DNA from: Noviherbaspirillum sp. Root189
GTDB lineage: Bacteria; Pseudomonadota; Gammaproteobacteria; Burkholderiales; Burkholderiaceae_D
Assembly: GCF_001428545.1 (NCBI RefSeq)
Contig: NZ_LMHZ01000037.1
Coordinates: forward strand, 1 to 33,524
Direction of reading: 5' to 3'
Length of the DNA stretch: 33,524 nucleotides
Of this stretch, positions 1 through 11,318 are shown one piece after another. A model generated the notes under the pieces. It searched no databases. It had not been told where the DNA came from and was given only the letters and a program-made list of their open reading frames with translations. Within the stretch, counting starts at the first letter, position 1, and every line of letters starts with the position of its first letter. The position numbers and the translations under genes are program-made.

Positions 1-127
<127 letters not shown>

Positions 128-152
128 TCACTTCTCCCAATTCAAAGAAAAT

Positions 153-181
153 TCTGTAGGTGACACTGCGCACCTTGTCAA
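153..181 (-). promoter_or_regulatory. Candidate sigma-70 promoter for eno
   Basis: On the minus strand there is a perfect TTGACA (-35, plus coordinates 176-181), a 17-base spacer, and TACAGA (-10, 153-158). Spacing is ideal and the -10 matches four of six consensus bases. It sits about 26 bases from the eno start, so eno can be expressed apart from pyrG-kdsA. Seen by eye only; no start site is mapped. Confidence 0.55.
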
Positions 182-278
182 TGCAGTCAATGCAGCATTA
201 TTCATGGATGGCCGCGCAACGCTCCGGCAAAACGCAAAGACTGGTCAAGAACCGGTCTGAAACAGATCACAAATCACC

Positions 279-304
279 CGCGAACCGATCAAAAACGGTT
301 CACG
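279..304 (-). other. Stem-loop immediately downstream of kdsA
   Basis: Arms CGCGAACCG (279-287) and CGGTTCACG (296-304) pair over nine bases, with one G-U wobble in the minus-strand transcript, around an eight-base loop. It begins seven bases past the kdsA stop. No uridine tract follows, so it is probably an RNA-stability or Rho-related structure rather than a classic intrinsic terminator. Confidence 0.4.
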
Positions 305-310
305 AGTCGA

Positions 311-2952
<2,642 letters not shown>

Positions 2953-2956
2953 TCAT

Positions 2957-3913
2957 TCAGGGCGTGTAAGAAAACTGCATGTGCACATAGTTTTGCGAGC
3001 CAGCGGAATCAGGTAAGTTCCTGATTTCATTGCCCCGCCGGACCAGCCCGATTCGCGCGCCGTAAGGCCCGCCCGTCCATGCGAGTCCGATTTCCGCTTC
3101 ACCGACCACACGCTTCGGATCGACGGTATGCGGATTATTGTCCGAAAAATAACCGCCCTGCAGCATTGCGTTATAGCCGACGGCGGTGACGTTGGCACGC
3201 AGGAACCCATAAAGCGCGGGCTGATTGGGCAAGATATTGAGCCGGCCTGCCCGTGCCGTGAAACCAGCGCCCAGGTCGGTGAAAATGTTGCCGAAACGTC
3301 CCCGTAATGATGGAGTGAGATCGAAGGAGTCGCCGGCGCGCCAGCTTACCGGTGCAATTTCTCCCTGCAGCACCACGCCGATCTCGTTTTTTACTTGCCG
3401 CGACCAGCCTTGCGGAAGCGGCTGGTCGATCACGCGATGAAAATTTGTCTGAGTCCAGCGTCCACCTGCGCAGGGCCCCAGACAACCGATATCCACGCCG
3501 ACGCGATAATGCGTGCCATCTTCTCTATGCATCTCCTTGAAGGCGCCGCCGAACAGCCATCCCGCATAAGGATGGTCCAGCGTACCAACCTGCGCAGGCG
3601 GTAATTTGATATCCGATGCGGTGTACAGCTCTTGCCCAATGTGCCAACCGTATACGCCGGCTTCACTGCCCTGCTGCAGGGTATGCGCCTGCGTGTAGCT
3701 TATGCCGCTTGTATAGAAACCGTCATTTCGATTAAGGAGCAGCGTGTCATTATCGATCCCTATCCTATGCGAGGTCTTGCCATTGTCGCGAGCCTGTCGA
3801 TAACTGTCGAAGAAGTTAGATAACGGATTGGCGTAGACAAGATGCGTACTGAAAGCAAGCAGACTGCCGATAATGACGCTGCATGGCACAGGGCGACTTT
3901 TATTTTTGACCAT
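2957..3913 (-). CDS. LpxR-family (DUF2219) outer-membrane lipid A deacylase
   Basis: LpxR enzymes remove the 3'-acyloxyacyl group of lipid A at the outer membrane. This 318-residue protein has a Sec signal peptide with cleavage expected after residue 28 (LVYA then NP) and a beta-barrel-like remainder ending in an aromatic-rich strand (YVHMQFSYTP). The N-terminal motif GIDNDTLLLNR followed by DGFYTSGIS matches the LpxR pattern in which an Asn-Asp pair and a Thr/Ser-Gly region build the active site (family knowledge). The C-rich segment IGCLGPCAGG is unusual for a barrel and may be a disulfide loop. The start overlaps the upstream hydrolase by 14 bases, implying coupled translation. Family placement is fairly firm; activity on lipid A is inference. 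Confidence 0.8.
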   Translation of the reverse strand: MVKNKSRPVPCSVIIGSLLAFSTHLVYANPLSNFFDSYRQARDNGKTSHRIGIDNDTLLLNRNDGFYTSGISYTQAHTLQQGSEAGVYGWHIGQELYTASDIKLPPAQVGTLDHPYAGWLFGGAFKEMHREDGTHYRVGVDIGCLGPCAGGRWTQTNFHRVIDQPLPQGWSRQVKNEIGVVLQGEIAPVSWRAGDSFDLTPSLRGRFGNIFTDLGAGFTARAGRLNILPNQPALYGFLRANVTAVGYNAMLQGGYFSDNNPHTVDPKRVVGEAEIGLAWTGGPYGARIGLVRRGNEIRNLPDSAGSQNYVHMQFSYTP

Positions 3914-4724
3914 GGGCTGCTCGACTGGAAAGTAAAGAAGTGATCATGTCATGGGTCGCCGCGGCGGCCACCTCTGGCGACTCCAGCGGAAACAAATGCC
4001 CACCTGGTACCTGCATGAAATGCTTGCCCACCAGCTTGCGCGTCGCGGCAAGTCCTGCCTGGCGACATTCTACCGAGTCGACGCCTCCAATGAAACCAAC
4101 TGGAACCGGAAAATCACGCCTGACCAGCGACCCGATATGGTGCGGCAGACTCCGATACACCGCAGTTTCCGTTTCCCTGGTGAAGCGCAGTGTGACGCCC
4201 TGCCCGTCAGTTGCAGGCTTGAGGCCATGCTTGAGGTAATCGCGCAAAACCTCTTCTGGCCAGATCGCAAACATCGGCTTTGCCGCATAGTGCTCATAAG
4301 CTGCTTCCACGCTGGGCCAATGATTGCGACGTTTTTCGGAAAACTTTGCAGGTGAAAAATTCTTGTCCGCACCGGCATGCTTTGCCACACGTAAAAGGGC
4401 CGCACGCCAACCGGCAACAACCGGCGAATCCAGCAGAACCACGCAACGCACCAGGTCGGGGCGTGCTTTTGCAGCCAGTAGGCTTAGCATGCCTCCCATG
4501 GAGTGACCCGCCAGTATCACCGGCTCTCGATGGCGCGCCTGCAAGTCGTCCAGCAATTCACGCGTCAACGCGGCCCATCCATTGGTTACCGGATAGGCGG
4601 GATTATGGGCATGCATATCGAGCGCATGTACTTGGTAATGCTTCTTCATATGTTCGAAGAAGACGCGATACGTCCCTGCTGGATAACTATTGGCGTGGGC
4701 AAAATGCAGGACAGGACGGTTCAT
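3900..4724 (-). CDS. Alpha/beta hydrolase-fold protein
   Basis: A 274-residue cytoplasmic protein with the standard alpha/beta hydrolase layout: oxyanion region FAHANSYPAG near residue 8, nucleophile elbow GHSMGG near residues 73-78, a probable acid in GFIGGVDSVECR, and the catalytic His in PGGHLFPLE near residue 250. The substrate cannot be told from sequence; esterase, lipase-like or thioesterase activity is possible. It ends 14 bases inside the LpxR-family gene on the same strand, so a shared envelope or lipid function is conceivable but unproven. No strong Shine-Dalgarno precedes the ATG. Confidence 0.85.
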   Translation of the reverse strand: MNRPVLHFAHANSYPAGTYRVFFEHMKKHYQVHALDMHAHNPAYPVTNGWAALTRELLDDLQARHREPVILAGHSMGGMLSLLAAKARPDLVRCVVLLDSPVVAGWRAALLRVAKHAGADKNFSPAKFSEKRRNHWPSVEAAYEHYAAKPMFAIWPEEVLRDYLKHGLKPATDGQGVTLRFTRETETAVYRSLPHHIGSLVRRDFPVPVGFIGGVDSVECRQAGLAATRKLVGKHFMQVPGGHLFPLESPEVAAAATHDMITSLLSSRAAHGQK

Positions 4725-4851
4725 CGATTGATCGGGGAATAAGGTAATGTGGCGGCGGAAAATCCGTTTTACGGAATTGTAATGGGATTATTCCTGACAG
4801 GTTCGAGAACCCACATCCGCTCCGGGTCGCCGCTTTAACGCTGGCACTTGC
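4725..4851 (-). other. Intergenic spacer between comEC and the hydrolase gene
   Basis: This 127-base gap holds two very short stem-loops (TCCG/CGGA near 4767-4779 and GGTTC/GAACC near 4800-4811) and no clear promoter or T-tract terminator. Nothing further can be supported. Confidence 0.3.
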
Positions 4852-7290
4852 TCAATGTCCATACCAGTAACGTGCATGCTCCTTTCGATATTCCTTCCAC
4901 GTCACCGCATCGCCATTATTATTGCCATTGAAAACTATACTCACAGCGCCTGCATCGTCACTGCGTACGCGTTCAATACCGAGACTTGCATATCGCTCAA
5001 AGACTTCCGTCTTGGGATGGTGATAGCGATTGCGATAACCGACCTGGAACAGCGCAAGTTGCGGCTGCACCGCATTCAAAAAAGCCTTTGTGGACGAGGT
5101 GCCGCTCCCGTGATGCGGAGCAAGCAAGACTGTCGAGCGTAATTCTTCGCCACGAAGCCGAAGCAAATCCGTTTCCTGAGGTGCCTCGATATCTCCCGCC
5201 AAAAGTATGGACTGCGAACCGATCGCTATCCTGAGCGTACAACTTCGGCCATTGGGTTTCAGTTTAGCGTTGTCATAGTTTTCTACAGACGGATGAAGCA
5301 TCTCGAACTGCATGCCATCCCATTCCCACTGCTGCCCCGCCAGACAGTGCTCATGCTGACTGCTTTGCGTTACGATCGAGTGACTGGCCGGCAAGGACGA
5401 CATGAGCTTCTTCACTTCGATTTCACGCAGAATCGACAATGCTCCGCCCGAGTGATCATTGTCACTGTGGGAAACGATCATTGCATCAAGCGTGTCGATC
5501 CCGCGCGCTTTGAGATAAGGAAGAATGACCCGGTTGCCGCCGTCAGATTCGGAGGAATATGCGGGGCCCGTGTCATAGAGAAGACGCCGGTGCGGCGTTT
5601 CGATCAGCAGTGCCGTTCCCTGTCCCACGTCGAATGCCGTCACCCAGGCCTGTCCATCATCCGGATGGGTTGGCCGTGCGATAAGCAGGGGTACCAGTCC
5701 CGCCACACCGAGCCATCGGACCGGCCAACCGCGCGGCGCAAGCATCCAGAGTGTTCCAATCAGTGCTGCCATGAATGCGGGCCATGACGACAAAGGCGCC
5801 GTCCAGACAGCGGAAGGAAATGCACTCATCCATGCCAGGACACCGGCAAGTGACTCGATGATTAAGTGAGCGCAGCCAAGCACCCACGCCGACAGCGGAG
5901 AAGGCAATACGCTGCCTGCCAGTGACAGCGGTGTGACAACAAAACTCACCAATGGAATGGCAATAGCATTGGCAATCGGACTGATCAGAGAAACCTGCCC
6001 GAACAGGAGCATGGTTAGCGGCACCAGGCCGATGGTAACGACATACTGGGTATGACTGGCGGCTTTTAGTGACAAAAACGTTTTTCCCATGCATGTCTGC
6101 TGCGCCATCGAATGGCTTTGAGCGCGCCCCACTGTCGCGTACAGCAGGATCCCGACTGCCCCGAAGGACAGCCAGAAACCGGGCCAGAGTACAGCCCAAG
6201 GATCTAGCAAGACGACGAGCCCCAGAGCGGTACAAAGCACATGAGAAACGGCGGAAATCCTGCCGACCCATAGCGCCAGCGCGACGACTGACAGCATGTA
6301 CAGCGTACGCTGGGCGGGAACGCCAAACCCGGCAAGCGATACATACATCAGCGCAATACAGCCGCCCGCCAGCGCAGCTGCCTTTTGGGCAGGCAGCAGC
6401 AAGGGCAGATCAAGATCCGTAAAGAAAGAACGCCGCCACAGTGAAAAGGCCAATGCGGAAAACAAGCCTGCAATCATCGTGATGTGCAAACCGGAAATCG
6501 AAATGAGATGCCCCACCCCGCTTCGATTGAAAACCTGCCAGTCGGATTGGTTCACGGAACGCTGATCGCCGATGACCAGCGCAACGATGACACCGGCATA
6601 GTCCTTGTCCGGCAAGGCATCCAGGATACGTTCGCGCAGCCAGCCACGAGAACGCTCGACAATACTTCGGGGTGATACAACGAAGGTGTCGAGCCGTTGA
6701 TTCTTGTGCCGCGTATTGGCATCTGGTCGAACATATCCGGTTGCGCGCAAATTCTGCTCCAGCAACCAGACCTCATAATCAAAGCCGTAAGGATTGGCAT
6801 TACCGTGTGGCCGACGAAGACGCACTGTCAACTGCCATCGCTCGCCTGGAAGCACCTTGCCGACTGCCTGCAGTTCTTCTGGCCGGAACGCCGTGTACCA
6901 TGACAAAGCAAGCCGTGGTGGAATCGCCTTTGCCGCATCTTGCGGTTCCACCACCGTTTCTACAGCGAAGTTGAAACGCACGCCCTGTTCCATACTGGAG
7001 GGAAGACTGTCGACCGTACCAACGAGGGTAACGTCGCGACCTTCCCATTCTTTGGGCAGTTCATGGGACAAATGGTAATGGGCGTATAAACCCGCCCAGG
7101 CAAAACCCGCTATTGCACCACCAAGCAAGCAGCATGCAACGCGGATCGCGACATGATCAAGCTTGCATGTAAAAACGAATGAGATCAGCGAAAGCAAGAG
7201 CAGCAGCAAGAGAATCGGCATCGGCCATAAGCTTGCCTGATTTTGCAATAACGCAGCGCCGGCCACCAGGCCGAGAATCGCACATCGCAT
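4852..7290 (-). CDS. comEC: DNA internalization channel protein ComEC/Rec2
   Basis: Inner-membrane channel that carries single-stranded DNA into the cytoplasm in natural transformation. The 812-residue protein has the full family architecture: hydrophobic N-terminal segments and a DUF4131/OB-like region (to about residue 200), a multi-helix competence domain (about 220-500, including GVGHLISISGLHITMIAGL), and a C-terminal metallo-beta-lactamase-like domain starting AFDVGQGTALLIETP with VSHSDNDHSGG and LLAPHHGSGTSS. It is intact, so competence is possible. It starts five bases after tatD, suggesting one transcript lolC-lolD-tatD-comEC. Confidence 0.95.
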   Translation of the reverse strand: MRCAILGLVAGAALLQNQASLWPMPILLLLLLLSLISFVFTCKLDHVAIRVACCLLGGAIAGFAWAGLYAHYHLSHELPKEWEGRDVTLVGTVDSLPSSMEQGVRFNFAVETVVEPQDAAKAIPPRLALSWYTAFRPEELQAVGKVLPGERWQLTVRLRRPHGNANPYGFDYEVWLLEQNLRATGYVRPDANTRHKNQRLDTFVVSPRSIVERSRGWLRERILDALPDKDYAGVIVALVIGDQRSVNQSDWQVFNRSGVGHLISISGLHITMIAGLFSALAFSLWRRSFFTDLDLPLLLPAQKAAALAGGCIALMYVSLAGFGVPAQRTLYMLSVVALALWVGRISAVSHVLCTALGLVVLLDPWAVLWPGFWLSFGAVGILLYATVGRAQSHSMAQQTCMGKTFLSLKAASHTQYVVTIGLVPLTMLLFGQVSLISPIANAIAIPLVSFVVTPLSLAGSVLPSPLSAWVLGCAHLIIESLAGVLAWMSAFPSAVWTAPLSSWPAFMAALIGTLWMLAPRGWPVRWLGVAGLVPLLIARPTHPDDGQAWVTAFDVGQGTALLIETPHRRLLYDTGPAYSSESDGGNRVILPYLKARGIDTLDAMIVSHSDNDHSGGALSILREIEVKKLMSSLPASHSIVTQSSQHEHCLAGQQWEWDGMQFEMLHPSVENYDNAKLKPNGRSCTLRIAIGSQSILLAGDIEAPQETDLLRLRGEELRSTVLLAPHHGSGTSSTKAFLNAVQPQLALFQVGYRNRYHHPKTEVFERYASLGIERVRSDDAGAVSIVFNGNNNGDAVTWKEYRKEHARYWYGH

Positions 7291-7295
7291 GCTGT

Positions 7296-8093
7296 TCAGG
7301 CCAGATGTATTAACCGTGGCAGCACGTCGCGCGCATTGGCCGACGTTAGCTGCGCGATATGCGTTTCTGAAGTGCCACGCAGTTCGGCGAGCACCTTTCC
7401 GATCTGCGGCAGATGTTCAGGGCTATTGCGGCCGGGATGGACCCATGCCGGGGAGATGTCCGGAGCATCCGTCTCGAGGACAATTGCTTCCTCCGGCAAT
7501 TCCGTTGCGAGCCTGCGAATCTGCAGAGCTCTCGTAAAGGTCATGGCGCCGCCAAACCCAAGCCGGAAACCTCGACGAATAAATTCCTCCGCCTGCTGGA
7601 AGCTGCCGTTGAAGGCATGAGCAATGCCGCCGCGCACGGCAATGCGGCGCAGGTATTTCAGGATGACGTCTTGCGAACGCCGCACATGGAGCAATACTGG
7701 CAGGTCAAAATCGCGTGCGATCTTTAGCTGCTCGCTGTAAAAATGTTCCTGTTTCTCGCGAAGCGCACCCTCCCCCAGACCGGGAACGAAGAAGTCGAGG
7801 CCAATCTCGCCGATGGCGACAAAGCGCGGGTCACTCATTGCATCGCCAACCTCCTTGCGCAAAAGCATAAGGTCACTCTCGTCCGCGTTCGGAACAAAAA
7901 TCGGATGAATACCGAGCGCATAGGTACAGTTTCCCGATTCCCGGGCAAGCTGGCTTACCGCAGCGAAGTTGTCTTTTGCGACCGCGGGAATCACGATCAT
8001 CGATACACCTTCCTGTCCGGCGCGGGCGGCAACGTCAGTATGTTCTCCGGCGAATTCGCTCGCGTCGAGATGGCAGTGGGTGTCAATCCACAT
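7296..8093 (-). CDS. tatD: TatD-family metal-dependent DNase
   Basis: TatD-type hydrolases are metal-dependent nucleases of the amidohydrolase superfamily, implicated in DNA repair and degradation. The 265-residue protein opens [10 protein letters not shown] (metal-binding HxH), has [24 protein letters not shown] and ETDAPDISP, all family motifs. An in-frame ATG 60 bases upstream exists but would overlap lolD by 71 bases; the conserved N-terminus supports 8093, which overlaps the lolD stop by 11 bases. The next gene, comEC, starts five bases after its stop. Pairing a DNase with the DNA-uptake channel is notable, but such packing may be coincidence. Confidence 0.9.
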   Translation of the reverse strand: MWIDTHCHLDASEFAGEHTDVAARAGQEGVSMIVIPAVAKDNFAAVSQLARESGNCTYALGIHPIFVPNADESDLMLLRKEVGDAMSDPRFVAIGEIGLDFFVPGLGEGALREKQEHFYSEQLKIARDFDLPVLLHVRRSQDVILKYLRRIAVRGGIAHAFNGSFQQAEEFIRRGFRLGFGGAMTFTRALQIRRLATELPEEAIVLETDAPDISPAWVHPGRNSPEHLPQIGKVLAELRGTSETHIAQLTSANARDVLPRLIHLA

Positions 8094-8775
8094 AGGGATG
8101 CAATCCGTCTTCGGACAGACGCAGGACGCGATCGCAATGGCGTGCCAGTTCAATATCGTGGGTGACGATCACAAAGGCCGTTCCCAACGTGCGCGACAGT
8201 TCCAGCATCAGGTCAAAGGTTTTATGGGCAGTAACGCGGTCGAGGTTGCCAGTCGGTTCATCGGCAAGTACGCAGGCCGGCTGGGTTACCAGGGCGCGCG
8301 CCAGTGCGACGCGCTGACGTTCACCGCCGGACAATTCGCCCGGCACATGCGTCACACGTTTCTCGAGGCCGACCCGTGTCAACACCTTGCGCGCCTCTTC
8401 CTGCGCATCTTCACGGCTCTTGCGACGAATCATCAGTGGCATGCCGACATTGTCCAGCGCAGAAAATTCGGGAAGCAGGTGGTGAAACTGATAGACGAAT
8501 CCAAGCGAATTGTTTCGCAAGTCGCCACGCGCCTTTTCACCCAGGCTGGCGAAGTCCTGCCCAAGCAGTGTGACACTCCCCGCCGACGGCACATCAAGTC
8601 CGCCGAGCAAATGCAGCAAGGTGGACTTGCCCGAACCGGACGCACCCACGATGGCGACCCGCTCTCCGCGCGAGACGCTGAAGTCAATGCCGGTAAGGAC
8701 ACTTACTGAATATTTTCCCTGCGTGAACGTTTTCGCGAGACCGCGACAAGACAATACTGTTTGATCCATCGTCAT
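8083..8775 (-). CDS. lolD: Lipoprotein-releasing system ATP-binding protein LolD
   Basis: ATPase of the LolCDE ABC machine that extracts outer-membrane lipoproteins from the inner membrane and hands them to LolA. The 230-residue protein carries Walker [11 protein letters not shown]-loop region [17 protein letters not shown], signature [15 protein letters not shown], Walker [12 protein letters not shown] and the H-loop VTHD. The FHHLLPEF stretch is typical of LolD and separates it from MacB-type ATPases. It lies 73 bases after the permease gene and overlaps tatD by 11 bases. Confidence 0.95.
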   Translation of the reverse strand: MTMDQTVLSCRGLAKTFTQGKYSVSVLTGIDFSVSRGERVAIVGASGSGKSTLLHLLGGLDVPSAGSVTLLGQDFASLGEKARGDLRNNSLGFVYQFHHLLPEFSALDNVGMPLMIRRKSREDAQEEARKVLTRVGLEKRVTHVPGELSGGERQRVALARALVTQPACVLADEPTGNLDRVTAHKTFDLMLELSRTLGTAFVIVTHDIELARHCDRVLRLSEDGLHPYVD

Positions 8776-8848
8776 TCCGGCGAATTGTTGACCGCCTTCA
8801 GGCAGCGGCAGGGCTTATTGAATATGTTAATTGCACTCATGGTCATCG

Positions 8849-10114
8849 TTATTCGTAGCGCAATGCTTCCGCAGGACGCACATTGGCTGCACGCCAGCTG
8901 GGATACAAGGTCGCGAGGAAAGCCAGCACTATCGCGACACCGCCAATGGTCCATACATCCGGCCAACGGAGTTCGGACGGCAGCGCGGTGATGAGATAGA
9001 TTTCCTTGGACAGGAACTGCACCCCCAGCAAGTGTTCAATGAACGGCACGATCACATCGATGTTCAAGGCGACCAGCACGCCAAGGCCGACCCCGATCGC
9101 TGTGCCCAGAAGTCCGACCATCGCACCCTGAATCATGAAGATTTTGAGGATGGAAGTCGGCGATGCGCCGAGCGTGCGCAGGATGGCGATGTCGGCCTGC
9201 TTGTCGGTGACTGTCATGACCAGCGTCGACACCAGGTTGAAGGCGGCCACCGCAATGATCAGCGTCAGGATAATGAACATCATCCGCTTTTCAGTTTGGA
9301 CGGCCGCGAACCAGGTGCGGTTCTGTTTCGACCAGTCGAGAATAAGCAGGTTACCACTCAGGATACGCGACAATGTCAACGCGACTTCCGGGGCGCGTTG
9401 CATGTCTTCTACCCGCAAGCGCAATCCGGAAGGGGCTTCCAGCTTGAACATGCGCATCGCGTCGTCAATATGGATAAAGGCAAGACTGGAATCGTATTCG
9501 TGATGCCCCGCCTCAAAGATGCCGGCGACCGTAAACTGCTTGAGGCGCGGCAGGACGCCAGCCGGCGTGATCTGCCCCTGTGGCGCGATCATCGTGACCT
9601 TATCGCCGACACCCACATGCAGGCCGCCGGCCAGTTCCCGCCCCAGGACGATATTGAACTCGCCAGATTTCAGGTCGTTGAAACTGCCTTCGCGCACCTG
9701 CGAGGCGACATCCGATACCTTGGGCTCTTCCTCGGGCAACACGCCCCGGATAATGACGCCGCGCACCGTGTCATCGCGTGTCATCATGGCCTGGGCGGCG
9801 ACATAAGGAGCCGCGCCCTTGACTTCCTTGACCTGCCTTGCCTCCTTGGCGGTAGCTTGCCAGTCCGGCATGCTGCCCGTGGCGTCATACACTTCGATAT
9901 GCGACAGTACAGAGAGCATACGGTCGCGAACTTCTTTCTGAAATCCGTTCATTACGGACAACACGACAATGAGTGCGGCGACGCCAAGGGCGATACCGGC
10001 CATTGAAATCAACGAAATGAATGAAATAAAGCTATTGCGGCCACTGCGACGACCGGCACGCGTATAACGCAGGCCAACCAGCCATTCGAACGGCAAATTT
10101 TTAACAATACTCAA
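8849..10114 (-). CDS. lolC: Lipoprotein-releasing permease LolC/LolE (probable TTG start)
   Basis: Membrane subunit of the lipoprotein-release ABC transporter. It has an N-terminal transmembrane helix (FISFISLISMAGIALGVAAL), a large periplasmic domain (about residues 50-270), and three C-terminal helices in the FtsX/MacB fold. The family N-terminus LPFEWLVGLRYTRAG has no nearby ATG. The in-frame ATGs at 10222 and 10162 would add poorly conserved leaders. TTG at 10112-10114 is preceded by GGAG at six bases, so it is chosen, giving 421 residues. Only one permease gene is seen beside lolD, so it may act as a homodimer or pair with a LolE elsewhere. Confidence 0.9.
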   Translation of the reverse strand: MSIVKNLPFEWLVGLRYTRAGRRSGRNSFISFISLISMAGIALGVAALIVVLSVMNGFQKEVRDRMLSVLSHIEVYDATGSMPDWQATAKEARQVKEVKGAAPYVAAQAMMTRDDTVRGVIIRGVLPEEEPKVSDVASQVREGSFNDLKSGEFNIVLGRELAGGLHVGVGDKVTMIAPQGQITPAGVLPRLKQFTVAGIFEAGHHEYDSSLAFIHIDDAMRMFKLEAPSGLRLRVEDMQRAPEVALTLSRILSGNLLILDWSKQNRTWFAAVQTEKRMMFIILTLIIAVAAFNLVSTLVMTVTDKQADIAILRTLGASPTSILKIFMIQGAMVGLLGTAIGVGLGVLVALNIDVIVPFIEHLLGVQFLSKEIYLITALPSELRWPDVWTIGGVAIVLAFLATLYPSWRAANVRPAEALRYE

Positions 10115-10232
10115 AAGAAAACTCCATAGTAGAAGTTGCCGAGGCACCCGACCGGCGACCATGGCGCCTTTCCATCGCATATGGAATGATTGGCAACATC
10201 CGGCGAAGCGGAAGTTTGCCATACATTTGCCC

Positions 10233-10238
10233 TACAAT
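10233..10238 (+). promoter_or_regulatory. Candidate -10 box for the RpfE-type gene
   Basis: TACAAT lies so that transcription would start at or within a base or two of the ATG at 10245. No Shine-Dalgarno is visible before that ATG. The -35 region (about 10210-10215, GGAAGT) is a poor match. A leaderless transcript is the simplest reading, but it is unproven. Confidence 0.35.
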
Positions 10239-10244
10239 CACACG

Positions 10245-11318
10245 ATGACTCATCTTGATATCCTGATTCCTTTTGGTTTACCCCCACCGGAACTTGCCGC
10301 CGACCTGTTCCGGGAACTGAATGCCCCCGCACTGGCCGCACTGACCGCCCGCGCAAAAACCGGGGCAGGCTCCCGGCACGAACGCCACGACGATTTTTCG
10401 CGGACGCTGCCCCATGAATCATGGCTGGGGCAACGTTTTGGCCGTGATAGCCGGTTACGCGTTTCCGGCAGTCTGCCCGTCGCGGGCAACATGATGCGCC
10501 ATCTTGGCGTCACCGCCAACAATGCATCCGACAACGGCCTGTGGTTCGTCGTCGAACCGGTACATATCCATATTGCACGCGACCACCTCGTTCTTACTGA
10601 CCCGCGCCAGCTTATGCTAACGGAACCGGACGCGCGTGTTCTGTTCGAAATCGCAAAACCGTTATTTAATGAAAGCGGCCACGACTTGCGTTATGGCAAT
10701 GCTCGTTACTGGTTTCTACGTGCGGACGCCTGGGACGCGCTGCAAACCGCCTCTCCGGAAGCCGCTACAGGCCACAATATCGATATCTGGATGCCAAAGG
10801 GCCCTGGGGAACGTGACTGGCGAAAAGTGCAAAACGAAGTGCAGATGCATTGGTTTGGTCATGCGATCAACAACGCGCGCGAGGTGGGCCGTTTGAAACC
10901 GGTCAACTCAATTTGGTTATGGGGAGGCGAACACATCGGCACCAAGTATGACGCCCGCCCCTATGACGCTGTCTTCAACTTCGAGGGCTGGTTGCAGGCA
11001 CTCGCGGATGATGGTGTCACTGTCAATACGGCAGCCGCCGCATCCTCAGTCTTGTCCTCCCCATCGCGCCAGGCCCTTGTTGTGCTTGACGACCTCCAGG
11101 AACCGGCGCTGTCGAGCGATTGGGCCAACTGGATCGACGGACTGCGCCGCATCGAAAATGACTGGTGCGCGCCATTGCTCGACGCGCTGAAATCAGGAAC
11201 AATCACGTCAATGACACTGATCATCACCAATGACACCGGCCTTTCCCGTTTTACCACTACCCGCTCCTCCCTGCGGAAATTCTGGGTCAAGCCCTCACTC
11301 GCAACACTATGTCCATGA
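10245..11318 (+). CDS. RpfE/COG4255-type conserved protein next to recJ
   Basis: A 357-residue protein of a proteobacterial family that sits directly upstream of recJ. In Xanthomonas the equivalent position is held by rpfE, named for the rpf cluster; relatives are also annotated as phosphoglycerate mutase-like or hypothetical. The conserved region includes MPKGPGERDW, VQMHWFGH and NSIWLWGGEH. No signal peptide or membrane helix is evident. An in-frame ATG at 10161 lies 28 codons upstream, but the family-like N-terminus MTHLDILIPFGLP and the -10 box favour 10245. Its stop overlaps the recJ start as ATGA, so translation is probably coupled. Biochemical function is unknown. Confidence 0.75.
   Translation: MTHLDILIPFGLPPPELAADLFRELNAPALAALTARAKTGAGSRHERHDDFSRTLPHESWLGQRFGRDSRLRVSGSLPVAGNMMRHLGVTANNASDNGLWFVVEPVHIHIARDHLVLTDPRQLMLTEPDARVLFEIAKPLFNESGHDLRYGNARYWFLRADAWDALQTASPEAATGHNIDIWMPKGPGERDWRKVQNEVQMHWFGHAINNAREVGRLKPVNSIWLWGGEHIGTKYDARPYDAVFNFEGWLQALADDGVTVNTAAAASSVLSSPSRQALVVLDDLQEPALSSDWANWIDGLRRIENDWCAPLLDALKSGTITSMTLIITNDTGLSRFTTTRSSLRKFWVKPSLATLCP

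Noticed and set aside
8831-10006. A 391-codon plus-strand open frame
   Set aside because: Antisense to lolC, which has clear family motifs; high His/Gln/Asp/Arg content is typical of shadows.
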